A DNA stretch of 47,188 nt from Flavobacteriales bacterium (GTDB lineage Bacteria > Bacteroidota > Bacteroidia > Flavobacteriales > TMED113), in NCBI GenBank assembly GCA_002722215.1, contig PBKX01000008.1, forward strand, positions 1 to 47,188. The letters are read 5' to 3'. The notes beneath the pieces are model-generated. The model was not told where the DNA came from, did no database searches, and saw only the letters and a program-made list of their open reading frames with translations. The position numbers and the translations under genes are program-made. Below, piece after piece: positions 39,039 to 47,188 of the stretch (positions within the stretch are counted from its first letter, which is position 1; every line of letters starts with the position of its first letter).

Positions 39039-40583
39039 TTATTTGGCTATGTTAATAGATCGTGTTTCTCTTATTACAACTACCTTAATCAAACCTGGAT
39101 AAGTCATTTCTTTTTGTATTTGTTTAGACAAATTATAAGAAATCTGTTTAGCTTTTTCATCTGAGATTTTTTCACTCTCTACAATCACTCGCAATTCTCT
39201 GCCGGCCTGTAAAGCATATGCTTTAATAACTCCTCTATATGCTAAAGCTAAGTCCTCTAATTCTTTTAAGCGATTTAAATAAGCCTCCACAACCTCTCTC
39301 CTTGCTCCTGGTCTGGCTCCAGAAATAGCATCACACACTTGAACAATTGCGGAAATTAAGCTATTCATTTCAATTTCATCATGATGTGCACCAATAGCAT
39401 TACAAATCTCTTTATTTTCACCATATTTTTCTGCCCATTTCATTCCTAAAATCGCATGGGGTAACTCGGGATTTTCCTCAGGGACCTTACCAATATCATG
39501 AAGCAATCCAGCACGCTTAGCTAATTTAGGATTTACACCTAATTCAGAAGCCATAATAGAACACAAATTAGCCACTTCTCTAGAATGTTGTAGTAAATTT
39601 TGACCATAAGAAGAACGATAACGCATTCTTCCCACAATCTTAATTAACTCCGAATGAAGACCATGAATTCCTAAGTCAATAACTGTTCTTTTACCTATAT
39701 TTAATATCTCTTGATCAATATCTTTTTTAGTTTTTTTAACAACTTCTTCTATTCTAGCTGGATGGATTCTTCCATCTAATACTAATTTTTTTAAAGCAAG
39801 ATGTGCAATTTCTCTTCGAACAGGATCAAAGCAAGATAAAATAATTGCCTCAGGTGTATCATCAACAATAATTTCAACACCAGTGGCCGCTTCAAGACTT
39901 CTGATATTTCTTCCTTCTCGACCAATAATCCGTCCTTTAATATCATCACTATCAATATTGAAAATAGAAACCGAATTATCAATAGATTCTTCGGCCGCTA
40001 CTCTTTGAATAGTTTGAATCACAATCTTTTTAGCTTCTTCATTAGCTGTTAATTTTGCCTCTTCAATAGTTTTTTGAACATGTGACATAGCATCTGTTTC
40101 AGCTTCTGCCTTAAGGGATTCTATAAGTTCTTTTTTTGCTTCAGATTTAGTCATACCAGAAATATTCTCTAATAGAGAAACCTGTTTATCTCGTGTATCA
40201 TCTATTTCTTTTTCCTTTCTATTCAGTAACTCTGTTCTTTCTGTAAAGCTTGCAAGATCTTGCGAAAAAGACTTTTTATTTCTATTATATTCTTCAAAGT
40301 TTGAATTAAGAGTCTGTTCTTTTTGTCGAATTTTTGTTGATCTTAATTCTAAATCCTTGTTCTTTTGAAAAATAGATTTCTCGTGAGCAGTTTTTAATTC
40401 AATGAATTTTTCTTTTGCTTGTAAAATTTTATCCTGCTTAATTTGCTCACCTTTTTTTCGTGCGTCTTTTAAGATGCGAATACTGTGATTTTTATACCTC
40501 CAATTATTAATAAATAATGTGAGAATAAAACCAACTAAAGAGCCAATTAAAAATAAAGCTATCAATATAAATACCTCGTTCAT
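39039..40583 (-). CDS. rny: Ribonuclease Y
   Basis: N-terminal TM plus coiled coil, KH domain [33 protein letters not shown] domain [36 protein letters not shown]. Confidence 0.97.
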   Translation of the reverse strand: MNEVFILIALFLIGSLVGFILTLFINNWRYKNHSIRILKDARKKGEQIKQDKILQAKEKFIELKTAHEKSIFQKNKDLELRSTKIRQKEQTLNSNFEEYNRNKKSFSQDLASFTERTELLNRKEKEIDDTRDKQVSLLENISGMTKSEAKKELIESLKAEAETDAMSHVQKTIEEAKLTANEEAKKIVIQTIQRVAAEESIDNSVSIFNIDSDDIKGRIIGREGRNIRSLEAATGVEIIVDDTPEAIILSCFDPVRREIAHLALKKLVLDGRIHPARIEEVVKKTKKDIDQEILNIGKRTVIDLGIHGLHSELIKIVGRMRYRSSYGQNLLQHSREVANLCSIMASELGVNPKLAKRAGLLHDIGKVPEENPELPHAILGMKWAEKYGENKEICNAIGAHHDEIEMNSLISAIVQVCDAISGARPGARREVVEAYLNRLKELEDLALAYRGVIKAYALQAGRELRVIVESEKISDEKAKQISYNLSKQIQKEMTYPGLIKVVVIRETRSINIAK

Positions 40584-40634
40584 AATATCATTTTATAATA
40601 AAATATCAATAAAAAACGAGCATGTTGATATGAC

Positions 40635-40919
40635 TTAAATTACATTAGAAATACTTTTTTTTATTTCAGATATATCTGCTATAATTTTTTGCTTAGATAA
40701 GGATTTAGTAGCTTTTAGTTTTTCTAATTTTACACATAACTGAAGAGCACACATGGCTAATAAATCTTGATTATCTTTCACAGAATACTTGTCCCGTAAA
40801 TTTTTAAGACTTTCTTCAATTTTAGATGCGGATAATCGAATAACTTTTTCCTCTGAGCTATTCACATTCATCGGATACAATCTATTTGCTAAAGAAATTT
40901 TTATATTTAATTTTTCCAT
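40635..40919 (-). CDS. zapA: Cell division protein ZapA-like
   Basis: 94 aa; LNIKISLANRLYPMNVNSSEEKVIRLSASKIEESLKNLRDKYSVKDNQDLLAMCALQLCVKLEKL. Confidence 0.85.
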   Translation of the reverse strand: MEKLNIKISLANRLYPMNVNSSEEKVIRLSASKIEESLKNLRDKYSVKDNQDLLAMCALQLCVKLEKLKATKSLSKQKIIADISEIKKSISNVI

Positions 40920-40922
40920 AAA

Positions 40923-41222
40923 TCATTCATTCAATAATGATATACATTTATCAATTTGCCTAATTAAATTATTTACACGTCCCCTAGCAAAATCTGCAGA
41001 ATCATCATCCTTTATCGCTATTCCTTTTGCTATATCAACAATTTCAACTCGTTTTTTTAATTCTTTAATCTCTCTCTCTAACACATTCATCTTTTCTGAC
41101 ATCAACCGATTCTGATGAGCTAAACTCACATTCTTCTCTTTTTGCTCATTATATCTAGACAACATTACTCGAACAACCTTCTTTAAATCAAAAATATAAG
41201 GCGAAATAGAATCCACAATCAA
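40923..41222 (-). CDS. Small coiled-coil protein upstream of zapA
   Basis: 99 aa predicted helical: YNEQKEKNVSLAHQNRLMSEKMNVLEREIKELKKRVEIVDIAKGI...RVNNLIRQIDKCISLLNE. Confidence 0.75.
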   Translation of the reverse strand: MIVDSISPYIFDLKKVVRVMLSRYNEQKEKNVSLAHQNRLMSEKMNVLEREIKELKKRVEIVDIAKGIAIKDDDSADFARGRVNNLIRQIDKCISLLNE

Positions 41223-41330
41223 AGAATTAGATACAGAGCCAAATATAAGTATTTAAAATTTTAGATTCAAATACTAAAAATTGAGAATTTAAGTTATGAG
41301 AATAAAAGTTTTTAGTTTAATTTTCCATTA

Positions 41331-43004
41331 ATGAAAAAATATATATTATTAACTCTCACTATTTACTTCTTGCTACCTGGCATTAGCCAGACCAAGTATC
41401 CAAAAGATTTTTTTATAAGTCCAGTAGAATTTAAAATGGCTATTGCTGGAACATTTGGAGAATTAAGAAGTAATCATTTCCATTCAGGCATAGATATAAA
41501 AACAAAACAGAAAAAGAACATACCAATTTATGCTTCACAAAGTGGGTATATTTCCAGAATAAAAGTTTCCACACATGGTTTTGGGAAAGCAATATACATC
41601 AATCACCCAAATGGATTTACTACCGTGTATGCACACTTAGAAAATTTTGAAAAAAAAATAGAGGACAGAACACAAACAGAACAATATAAAAAAGAAAGCT
41701 TTGAAATTGACTTTTCTTTAAATAATACCGACATCCAAGTTGAAAAAGGAGACGTAATTGGCTTTAGTGGAAATACTGGCAGCTCCACAGCTCCACATTT
41801 ACACTTTGAAATCAGAGAAACTAAAACTCAAAAAATTATTAATCCAATGTTATTTGGGCTACCCATATTAGATAGAACAAATCCAATTATCAATTCAATA
41901 TTAATCTATCACGATAATGGTAAAAAAGAAATGATAAAAACTAGAAAAATTGATGACCATGAGTATCAATTGCTATATACACCAAATATTACCGGCCCTT
42001 TTAACATCGGTGTAAACACTTATGACTTATTAGACGCAGCCCCAAATAAAAATGGGGTATACGCAATTGAACTTTATATTAATGACTCATTACACTTTGC
42101 TAATTACATGAATCAATTTGCGTTTTCAGAAACAAGATATATCAATTCACATATTGATTATGAATACCATAAGAACACTGGATTAAAATTTCAAAAATGT
42201 TTTTTAGATATAAATAATCATATCAGCACAAATCAAAAATATACAACTGAAAAAATTGGCTCCAATACAAATAAGAAAAAACAGCAAATAAAATTAATTA
42301 TAAAAGATAGTTATGGAAATCATGCATTATTAGAATTCAACACAGAGTTACATAAAAAAGAAATTGATCAATCTAATAAACAAAAAAATATAACAGAGGG
42401 AAAATTAATCAATTGTAAACAAGTATTCGAATTTAAAGACACTCACTTTGAAATATATCTGCCAAACAATAGCTTGTATAAAGATTATATATTTAAATAT
42501 AGTAAAAGAGATGACCCCACTATGACATATCCTATTTACCAAATATTAGACGACTCAATACCATCACACAAAAGCTTTGTGATAGCTATCAAAGAAAATG
42601 CTTTACCTATTGAGCTTCGAAAAAAAGCACTCATCGGAAGATTAATAAATGAGGAAATACATTGTCTTAAAAGTAGGTGGAAAGAAAATTCAATTATTGG
42701 GAAATCAAATAAATTTGGTGAATTTACTATTGTTATCGATACAATAAAACCGAAAATTGAATATAAAAAAAACTATATAACAGATAATCAAATTCAATTT
42801 AAAATATCAGATGAATTATCTGGAATAAAAGAATATAGGGGAGAAATAAATGGGGAATGGATACTTATGGAGTATGACTTTAAAACGGATATATTAAAAT
42901 ATATTTTTAGAGAAGAACCATCTAACAAAACACATCAAATTAATGTTTCTGTAACCGATTATACTGATAATACGGAGAGTATCAATATTAATTTTGTTAG
43001 ATGA
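41331..43004 (+). CDS. M23 family (LytM) metallopeptidase
   Basis: ELRSNHFHSGIDIKTKQKKNIPIYASQSGYISRI...GKAIYINHPNGFTTVYAHLENF...GNTGSSTAPHLHFEIRETKT. Confidence 0.95.
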   Translation: MKKYILLTLTIYFLLPGISQTKYPKDFFISPVEFKMAIAGTFGELRSNHFHSGIDIKTKQKKNIPIYASQSGYISRIKVSTHGFGKAIYINHPNGFTTVYAHLENFEKKIEDRTQTEQYKKESFEIDFSLNNTDIQVEKGDVIGFSGNTGSSTAPHLHFEIRETKTQKIINPMLFGLPILDRTNPIINSILIYHDNGKKEMIKTRKIDDHEYQLLYTPNITGPFNIGVNTYDLLDAAPNKNGVYAIELYINDSLHFANYMNQFAFSETRYINSHIDYEYHKNTGLKFQKCFLDINNHISTNQKYTTEKIGSNTNKKKQQIKLIIKDSYGNHALLEFNTELHKKEIDQSNKQKNITEGKLINCKQVFEFKDTHFEIYLPNNSLYKDYIFKYSKRDDPTMTYPIYQILDDSIPSHKSFVIAIKENALPIELRKKALIGRLINEEIHCLKSRWKENSIIGKSNKFGEFTIVIDTIKPKIEYKKNYITDNQIQFKISDELSGIKEYRGEINGEWILMEYDFKTDILKYIFREEPSNKTHQINVSVTDYTDNTESININFVR

Positions 43005-45403
43005 ATAGAAAATTCTTAATCTATATAATTTTATTTTGTCTCTGTGCTCTATCTCAAGAAAATGAGCAATTAGTAGTACAGGGAAAAGTCATAGACAGAA
43101 ATACAAAAAAACCTCTATCAAATGTAAATTTAATATGCCAACAATACGGAGCCATTACTAATAAAAAAGGAGTATATAAACTTGTACTCAATAAAAATAA
43201 TAGTCTAATTAAAATAATTGCCTCACATCAAGGATATAAAAATGACACTACTATTATCACTGACATACAAAATAAAACAAACATCAAAGTAAATATCGAA
43301 TTAAATGCAATAGCTACCTCATTAGCCGAGATTGACTTAATTATAGATAATTCTAGAAAGCAAGGAATTACAAAAATAGATCCTAAAATGATCGACAAAC
43401 TCCCTAATACTACAGGCGGAATTGAATCTATCATTAAACTTCTACCTGGCGTAGCATCAAATAATGAATTAAGCAGTCAATATTCAGTGAGGGGAGGAAA
43501 TTATGATGAAAACTTAATTTATGTAAATAATATTGAAATATACAAACCTTTTTTAGTCAGAAATGGAGAACAAGAAGGTTTAAGTTTTATCAACCCAAAC
43601 ATGGTCTCTTCTGTGGAATTTTCTTCAGGTGGATTTCAATCCAAATTTGGGGACAAACTATCATCTGTTTTAAATGTAGAGTATAAAAATCCAACCGAAA
43701 GAAAGATATCCCTAGCAAGTAGTCTACTAGGCGCATCACTCAACATGGAAAATTACATAAATACAAAATCTCACAAATTATCTTACTTAATTGGAGGAAG
43801 AATAAGATCAAATAATTTATTATTAAACTCCCTAGATACAAAAGGTGATTATAAACCTTTTTTTCAAGACTTCCAAGCGTATCTAACATATAAAAATGCA
43901 AACTACTCTGACTGGGAATTTAGTTTATTGAATTACTATTCCCAAAACAAATACCAAATGATACCAAAAACAAGGGAGTCTAAATTTGGCACTGTTCAAG
44001 ATGCTTTACAAGTAACAATTTATTTTGAGGGGCAAGAAGTTGATAATTATGAAACTAACTTAACAGCTCTGAGTTCAACATACTCACCAAATGATGTGTT
44101 AAGATTACAATTTACATCATCGTTCTTTCAAACAAAAGAACAACAGTTTTATGATATTTTAGGAGAATATTGGCTAGGAGAATTAGACAATAATATAGGT
44201 TCTGATCAACTTGGTGAAGTTATTTTTTATAGAGGCGTAGGAGCATATATGAATCACGCACGAAATATATTTAATGCTAATGTGTTTAACCTATATCATG
44301 ACGGTAAATATATTTTAAGTAAACAAAATAAACTTCTTGAATGGGGATTTAAATATCAAATTGAAAATATTAATGATGAAATAAGAGAATGGATAATGAT
44401 AGATTCTGCTGGGTATTCTATTTCCCCTATTAATAATGACTATATGAACCTTTTTGAATTCCAAAGTGGGAATTCATCCCTTCAATCAAATAGATTTGCG
44501 TCATATGTGCAATTTGGCAACTCATTAAAAATAAATAACATAGATATTGATTACAATGTAGGGAATCGAATCAATTACTGGGATTTTAATCGAGAATTAT
44601 TTATAAGTCCAAGAGGGATGATCAGCATAACACCCGAGTGGGAAAAAGATTGGGTATTTAATATGGCATGTGGCTCATATAATCAATCTCCATTTTTTAA
44701 AGAATATAGAGATATTGAAGGTAATTTGAATCATAATATTAAATCACAAAAATCTATTCATTATATTATTAATTCTGATTATCAATTTAAATACTTAAAT
44801 AGACCATTTAAATTAACAACTGCAATATACTATAAACATCTTTGGGATATTATTCCATTTGAAATTGATAATCTAAGAATTATTTATCTGAATGAAAATA
44901 ATGCTCATGGTTATGCTACAGGTTTAGATATTAAATTATTTGGTGAATTTGTTCCAAATGTAGATTCTTGGATTAGTGTATCAGTACTCAAAACACAAGA
45001 AAATATTGATGGAGATGGACACGGCTATATACCAAGACCAACAGATAGAAGATTAAATGCCTCTATCTTTTTTCAAGATTATTTTCCAAAAAACCCAAAC
45101 TATAAAATGCAATTAAGTTTAATATATGGCACAGGATTGCCATTTGGAGCACCTAATTCTGAAAGATTTGAACAAACACGTCGCATACCATCATATAAAA
45201 GACTTGATATTGGATTTTCTAGAGTCATCAAGAAATACTATGATTTTAAATCTATTTGGGGCAGTATAGAGATATTCAATTTAATTGGCATTCAAAATAT
45301 ATCTTCATATATATGGGTTAGTGACTCTAGTAATCAATCTTACGCGGTACCAAACTATTTGACAGGTAGAATAGTTAATTTAAAGTGCAATATAAATTTT
45401 TAA
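43001..45403 (+). CDS. TonB-dependent receptor with carboxypeptidase-like regulatory N-terminal domain
   Basis: VVQGKVIDRNTKKPLSNVNLICQQYGAITNKKGVYKL; plug VASNNELSSQYSVRGGNYDENLIYVNNIEIYKPFLVR; 4-bp overlap with the M23 gene. Confidence 0.93.
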   Translation: MNRKFLIYIILFCLCALSQENEQLVVQGKVIDRNTKKPLSNVNLICQQYGAITNKKGVYKLVLNKNNSLIKIIASHQGYKNDTTIITDIQNKTNIKVNIELNAIATSLAEIDLIIDNSRKQGITKIDPKMIDKLPNTTGGIESIIKLLPGVASNNELSSQYSVRGGNYDENLIYVNNIEIYKPFLVRNGEQEGLSFINPNMVSSVEFSSGGFQSKFGDKLSSVLNVEYKNPTERKISLASSLLGASLNMENYINTKSHKLSYLIGGRIRSNNLLLNSLDTKGDYKPFFQDFQAYLTYKNANYSDWEFSLLNYYSQNKYQMIPKTRESKFGTVQDALQVTIYFEGQEVDNYETNLTALSSTYSPNDVLRLQFTSSFFQTKEQQFYDILGEYWLGELDNNIGSDQLGEVIFYRGVGAYMNHARNIFNANVFNLYHDGKYILSKQNKLLEWGFKYQIENINDEIREWIMIDSAGYSISPINNDYMNLFEFQSGNSSLQSNRFASYVQFGNSLKINNIDIDYNVGNRINYWDFNRELFISPRGMISITPEWEKDWVFNMACGSYNQSPFFKEYRDIEGNLNHNIKSQKSIHYIINSDYQFKYLNRPFKLTTAIYYKHLWDIIPFEIDNLRIIYLNENNAHGYATGLDIKLFGEFVPNVDSWISVSVLKTQENIDGDGHGYIPRPTDRRLNASIFFQDYFPKNPNYKMQLSLIYGTGLPFGAPNSERFEQTRRIPSYKRLDIGFSRVIKKYYDFKSIWGSIEIFNLIGIQNISSYIWVSDSSNQSYAVPNYLTGRIVNLKCNINF

Positions 45404-45441
45404 CAAAATATGTTATCAATTGTTAAGTTTTATCTTAACAA
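45400..45441. terminator. Overlapping alternative hairpins between convergent genes
   Basis: TTAACAA (45400-45406), TTGTTAAG (45420-45427) and CTTAACAA (45434-45441): the middle arm can pair with either flank. Confidence 0.4.
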
Positions 45442-47188
45442 GACCATCACTATACCTATATAACAATAGCCCTCTTCTATCGGTTGATAATATGTGACGA
45501 CCTAATACATCAACTATATAAAGTAAATCGTGATTCAAACCTGTATCTAGATCTAACTGAAAAAAATCAACTACATTAACTGCGTCTATAGCATAATAAC
45601 TAGATCCCTCCTCAAAAAATACATCTATTTGATATTCAGTGTTGTCATGATAATCCCAGAATTTAAACAAGAGTTTTTCTCCTTCAGAAGCACCATCTTT
45701 TTCACTAGTAGTAGGATCATCTCCCCAAATCGTAACAGCAGTATATTCACCAAGTATTATACTTGTACCGATTAATAAACCATGTTGATCATAAACCCCA
45801 ATTTCATCATTTAAATTAAATATATGATTGCGTGTATGCATTGGGAATAGCACTGTCATATTATTACCTGTTACATTTGGATAATCAAAATAGAGATTAT
45901 CTATTTTGTCTGAAAAGCTATGCCTTCCATCAACTAAATCTGGGTAAGAAAAAGAAAAATTAAATAATGTTTTAATCTGATATCCTCGGCCAGGAAGCAT
46001 ATTAACGATAGAGTTAAGTCCATATTCAGGCCAATATACATTCCCGTTTTCATCCTTGATTATTTCGAAACCCTCTTGAAATGGACTAAAAAAACTAGTA
46101 ATATCGCCCGCCTCTTGATGTAAATAACCTATGAGATTCCATCCTTGATCTAAATTAATAGGCTGATCATAAGAAACAGCTAAACCTGACAAAAGCAAAG
46201 TTGCATCACTACTCATTTTAATTTGATAACCAGAACCTATTGTTAAATTACCAATAGAATTTAATTCATATTCTGGCCAATACACATTTCCATTTTCATC
46301 TTTAATAATGATAACATTACTTTCTATTTCTTCAAAAACAGAAATCATCGAACCTGTTTCTTCTATATAAGTCGACCACAGATTCCAGCCAGCATGAAGG
46401 TCTATAGACTGAATGAATATGATAGAGTTGCCATCACAATCATATCCATCTGGAGGAGCAGGATTGCCACATCCACAACCTAAATCCACATTACCATCAC
46501 AATCGCAAGCACCTTCTAAAATACCATTACCTCCGCATTCACCACATTCATCAATAATTAGATCACCTCCACATTCACCATTGCAATCTAGCTCTAAAAT
46601 ACAATCCCCATCACAATCATAATTTTCTAATGCATAAACACACGAATCATCATCAACTGTTGCTAAAAAATTATAATTACAGGCTATAGCATCGATGCAT
46701 CCATAAGTAATATTTTCAATACAAAAATTATGACTACTAGAGGATCCGAAATCACCTTCTCCTGAAACAATAGATTCTAAATTGCTGATAATTTCATAGC
46801 TTCCATCAATGCTACAACTACCCCATTGAGATCCTCCAAGTCCATCACCATAACTATCAGTAATAGTAAAAATATAGCAACCTACAGACAAACAAATATT
46901 TTCTTCAATTTCAGGCGCAGAATAATAATTAGTATTTTGAGAAGCAACAACAGCACCATTCTCATTGACAATACTCCATCCTATCTCCTCTGGCCAACAA
47001 TCAAATGAAATCATTAATGATGCTGTTTGATCACACACATATTCACAAGTTCCATCATTAACAGTAGCATCTACATTATAGTTTTCTGCTGAAATATCTG
47101 TACAGCCATACACAGCATCTCCATTACAAAATAAACTTTCGTTAGGGCATACATCGCCGTTTGTATTTTCACAGATCCAATCAATAAA
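45416..47188 (-). CDS. Secreted Cys-rich repeat protein with T9SS type A-like C-terminal sorting signal (5' end outside window)
   Basis: C-terminus IVDVLGRHILSTDRRGLLLYRYSDGLVKIKLNN; GCTDISAENYNVDATVNDGTC and GCIDAIACNYNFLATVDDDSC repeats. Own translation shows the frame open to the edge: FIDWICENTNGDVCPNESLFCNGDAVYGCTD. Confidence 0.9.
   Translation of the reverse strand, partial: FIDWICENTNGDVCPNESLFCNGDAVYGCTDISAENYNVDATVNDGTCEYVCDQTASLMISFDCWPEEIGWSIVNENGAVVASQNTNYYSAPEIEENICLSVGCYIFTITDSYGDGLGGSQWGSCSIDGSYEIISNLESIVSGEGDFGSSSSHNFCIENITYGCIDAIACNYNFLATVDDDSCVYALENYDCDGDCILELDCNGECGGDLIIDECGECGGNGILEGACDCDGNVDLGCGCGNPAPPDGYDCDGNSIIFIQSIDLHAGWNLWSTYIEETGSMISVFEEIESNVIIIKDENGNVYWPEYELNSIGNLTIGSGYQIKMSSDATLLLSGLAVSYDQPINLDQGWNLIGYLHQEAGDITSFFSPFQEGFEIIKDENGNVYWPEYGLNSIVNMLPGRGYQIKTLFNFSFSYPDLVDGRHSFSDKIDNLYFDYPNVTGNNMTVLFPMHTRNHIFNLNDEIGVYDQHGLLIGTSIILGEYTAVTIWGDDPTTSEKDGASEGEKLLFKFWDYHDNTEYQIDVFFEEGSSYYAIDAVNVVDFFQLDLDTGLNHDLLYIVDVLGRHILSTDRRGLLLYRYSDGLVKIKLNN
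45938..46405 (-). repeat. Two tandem ~75-aa domains (GWNL...IIKDENGNVYWPEYxLNSIxNxxxGxGYQIK)
   Basis: HAGWNLWSTYIEETGSMISVFEEIESNVIIIKDENGNVYWPEYELNSIGNLTIGSGYQIK versus DQGWNLIGYLHQEAGDITSFFSPFQEGFEIIKDENGNVYWPEYGLNSIVNMLPGRGYQIK. Confidence 0.88.

Noticed and set aside
1-47188. Prophage, transposon, toxin-antitoxin or defence island
   Set aside because: No integrase, transposase, phage structural, nuclease/helicase defence genes or terminal inverted repeats recognised; genes are mainly core metabolism and envelope functions.

Overview
AT-rich chromosomal window from a Bacteroidota (Flavobacteriia-like) genome. It is mostly a dense housekeeping/envelope region with no sign of phage, transposon, CRISPR or rRNA. 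Recognisable genes include tpiA, folP, pyrD, folD, ffh, argS, ftsK, guaA, bshC, ftsY, rpmG, rpmB, rny, zapA and a tRNA-Arg(ACG). Around these lie envelope and secretion genes: a gliding-motility C-terminal (T9SS type B) repeat protein, a TonB-dependent receptor, an M23 peptidase, an M1 peptidase and TlpA-like proteins. Both window edges cut through large minus-strand Cys-rich repeat proteins of the GCTDxxACNYdxxATxDDGSC type. The left one (1..3754) is the largest ORF in the window but is missing from the supplied ORF track because it has no stop in the window. It carries an EPN/WND C-type-lectin-like domain. The right one (45416..47188) is listed with a false internal GTG start. Observations most worth following up: a ~540-bp, 18-bp-unit two-flavour hexapeptide tandem array inside FtsY; a split redoxin plus cytochrome-c/copper-monooxygenase lipoprotein pair coupled to folP; a 1018-aa secreted orphan; two adjacent guanidine-modifying-fold enzymes upstream of argS; rpmB and rpmG separated by an M1 peptidase gene; and a long hairpin straddling the stop codon of the T9SS repeat gene. 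I found no clear, self-contained novel defence or mobile system; the candidates are given as testable hypotheses.
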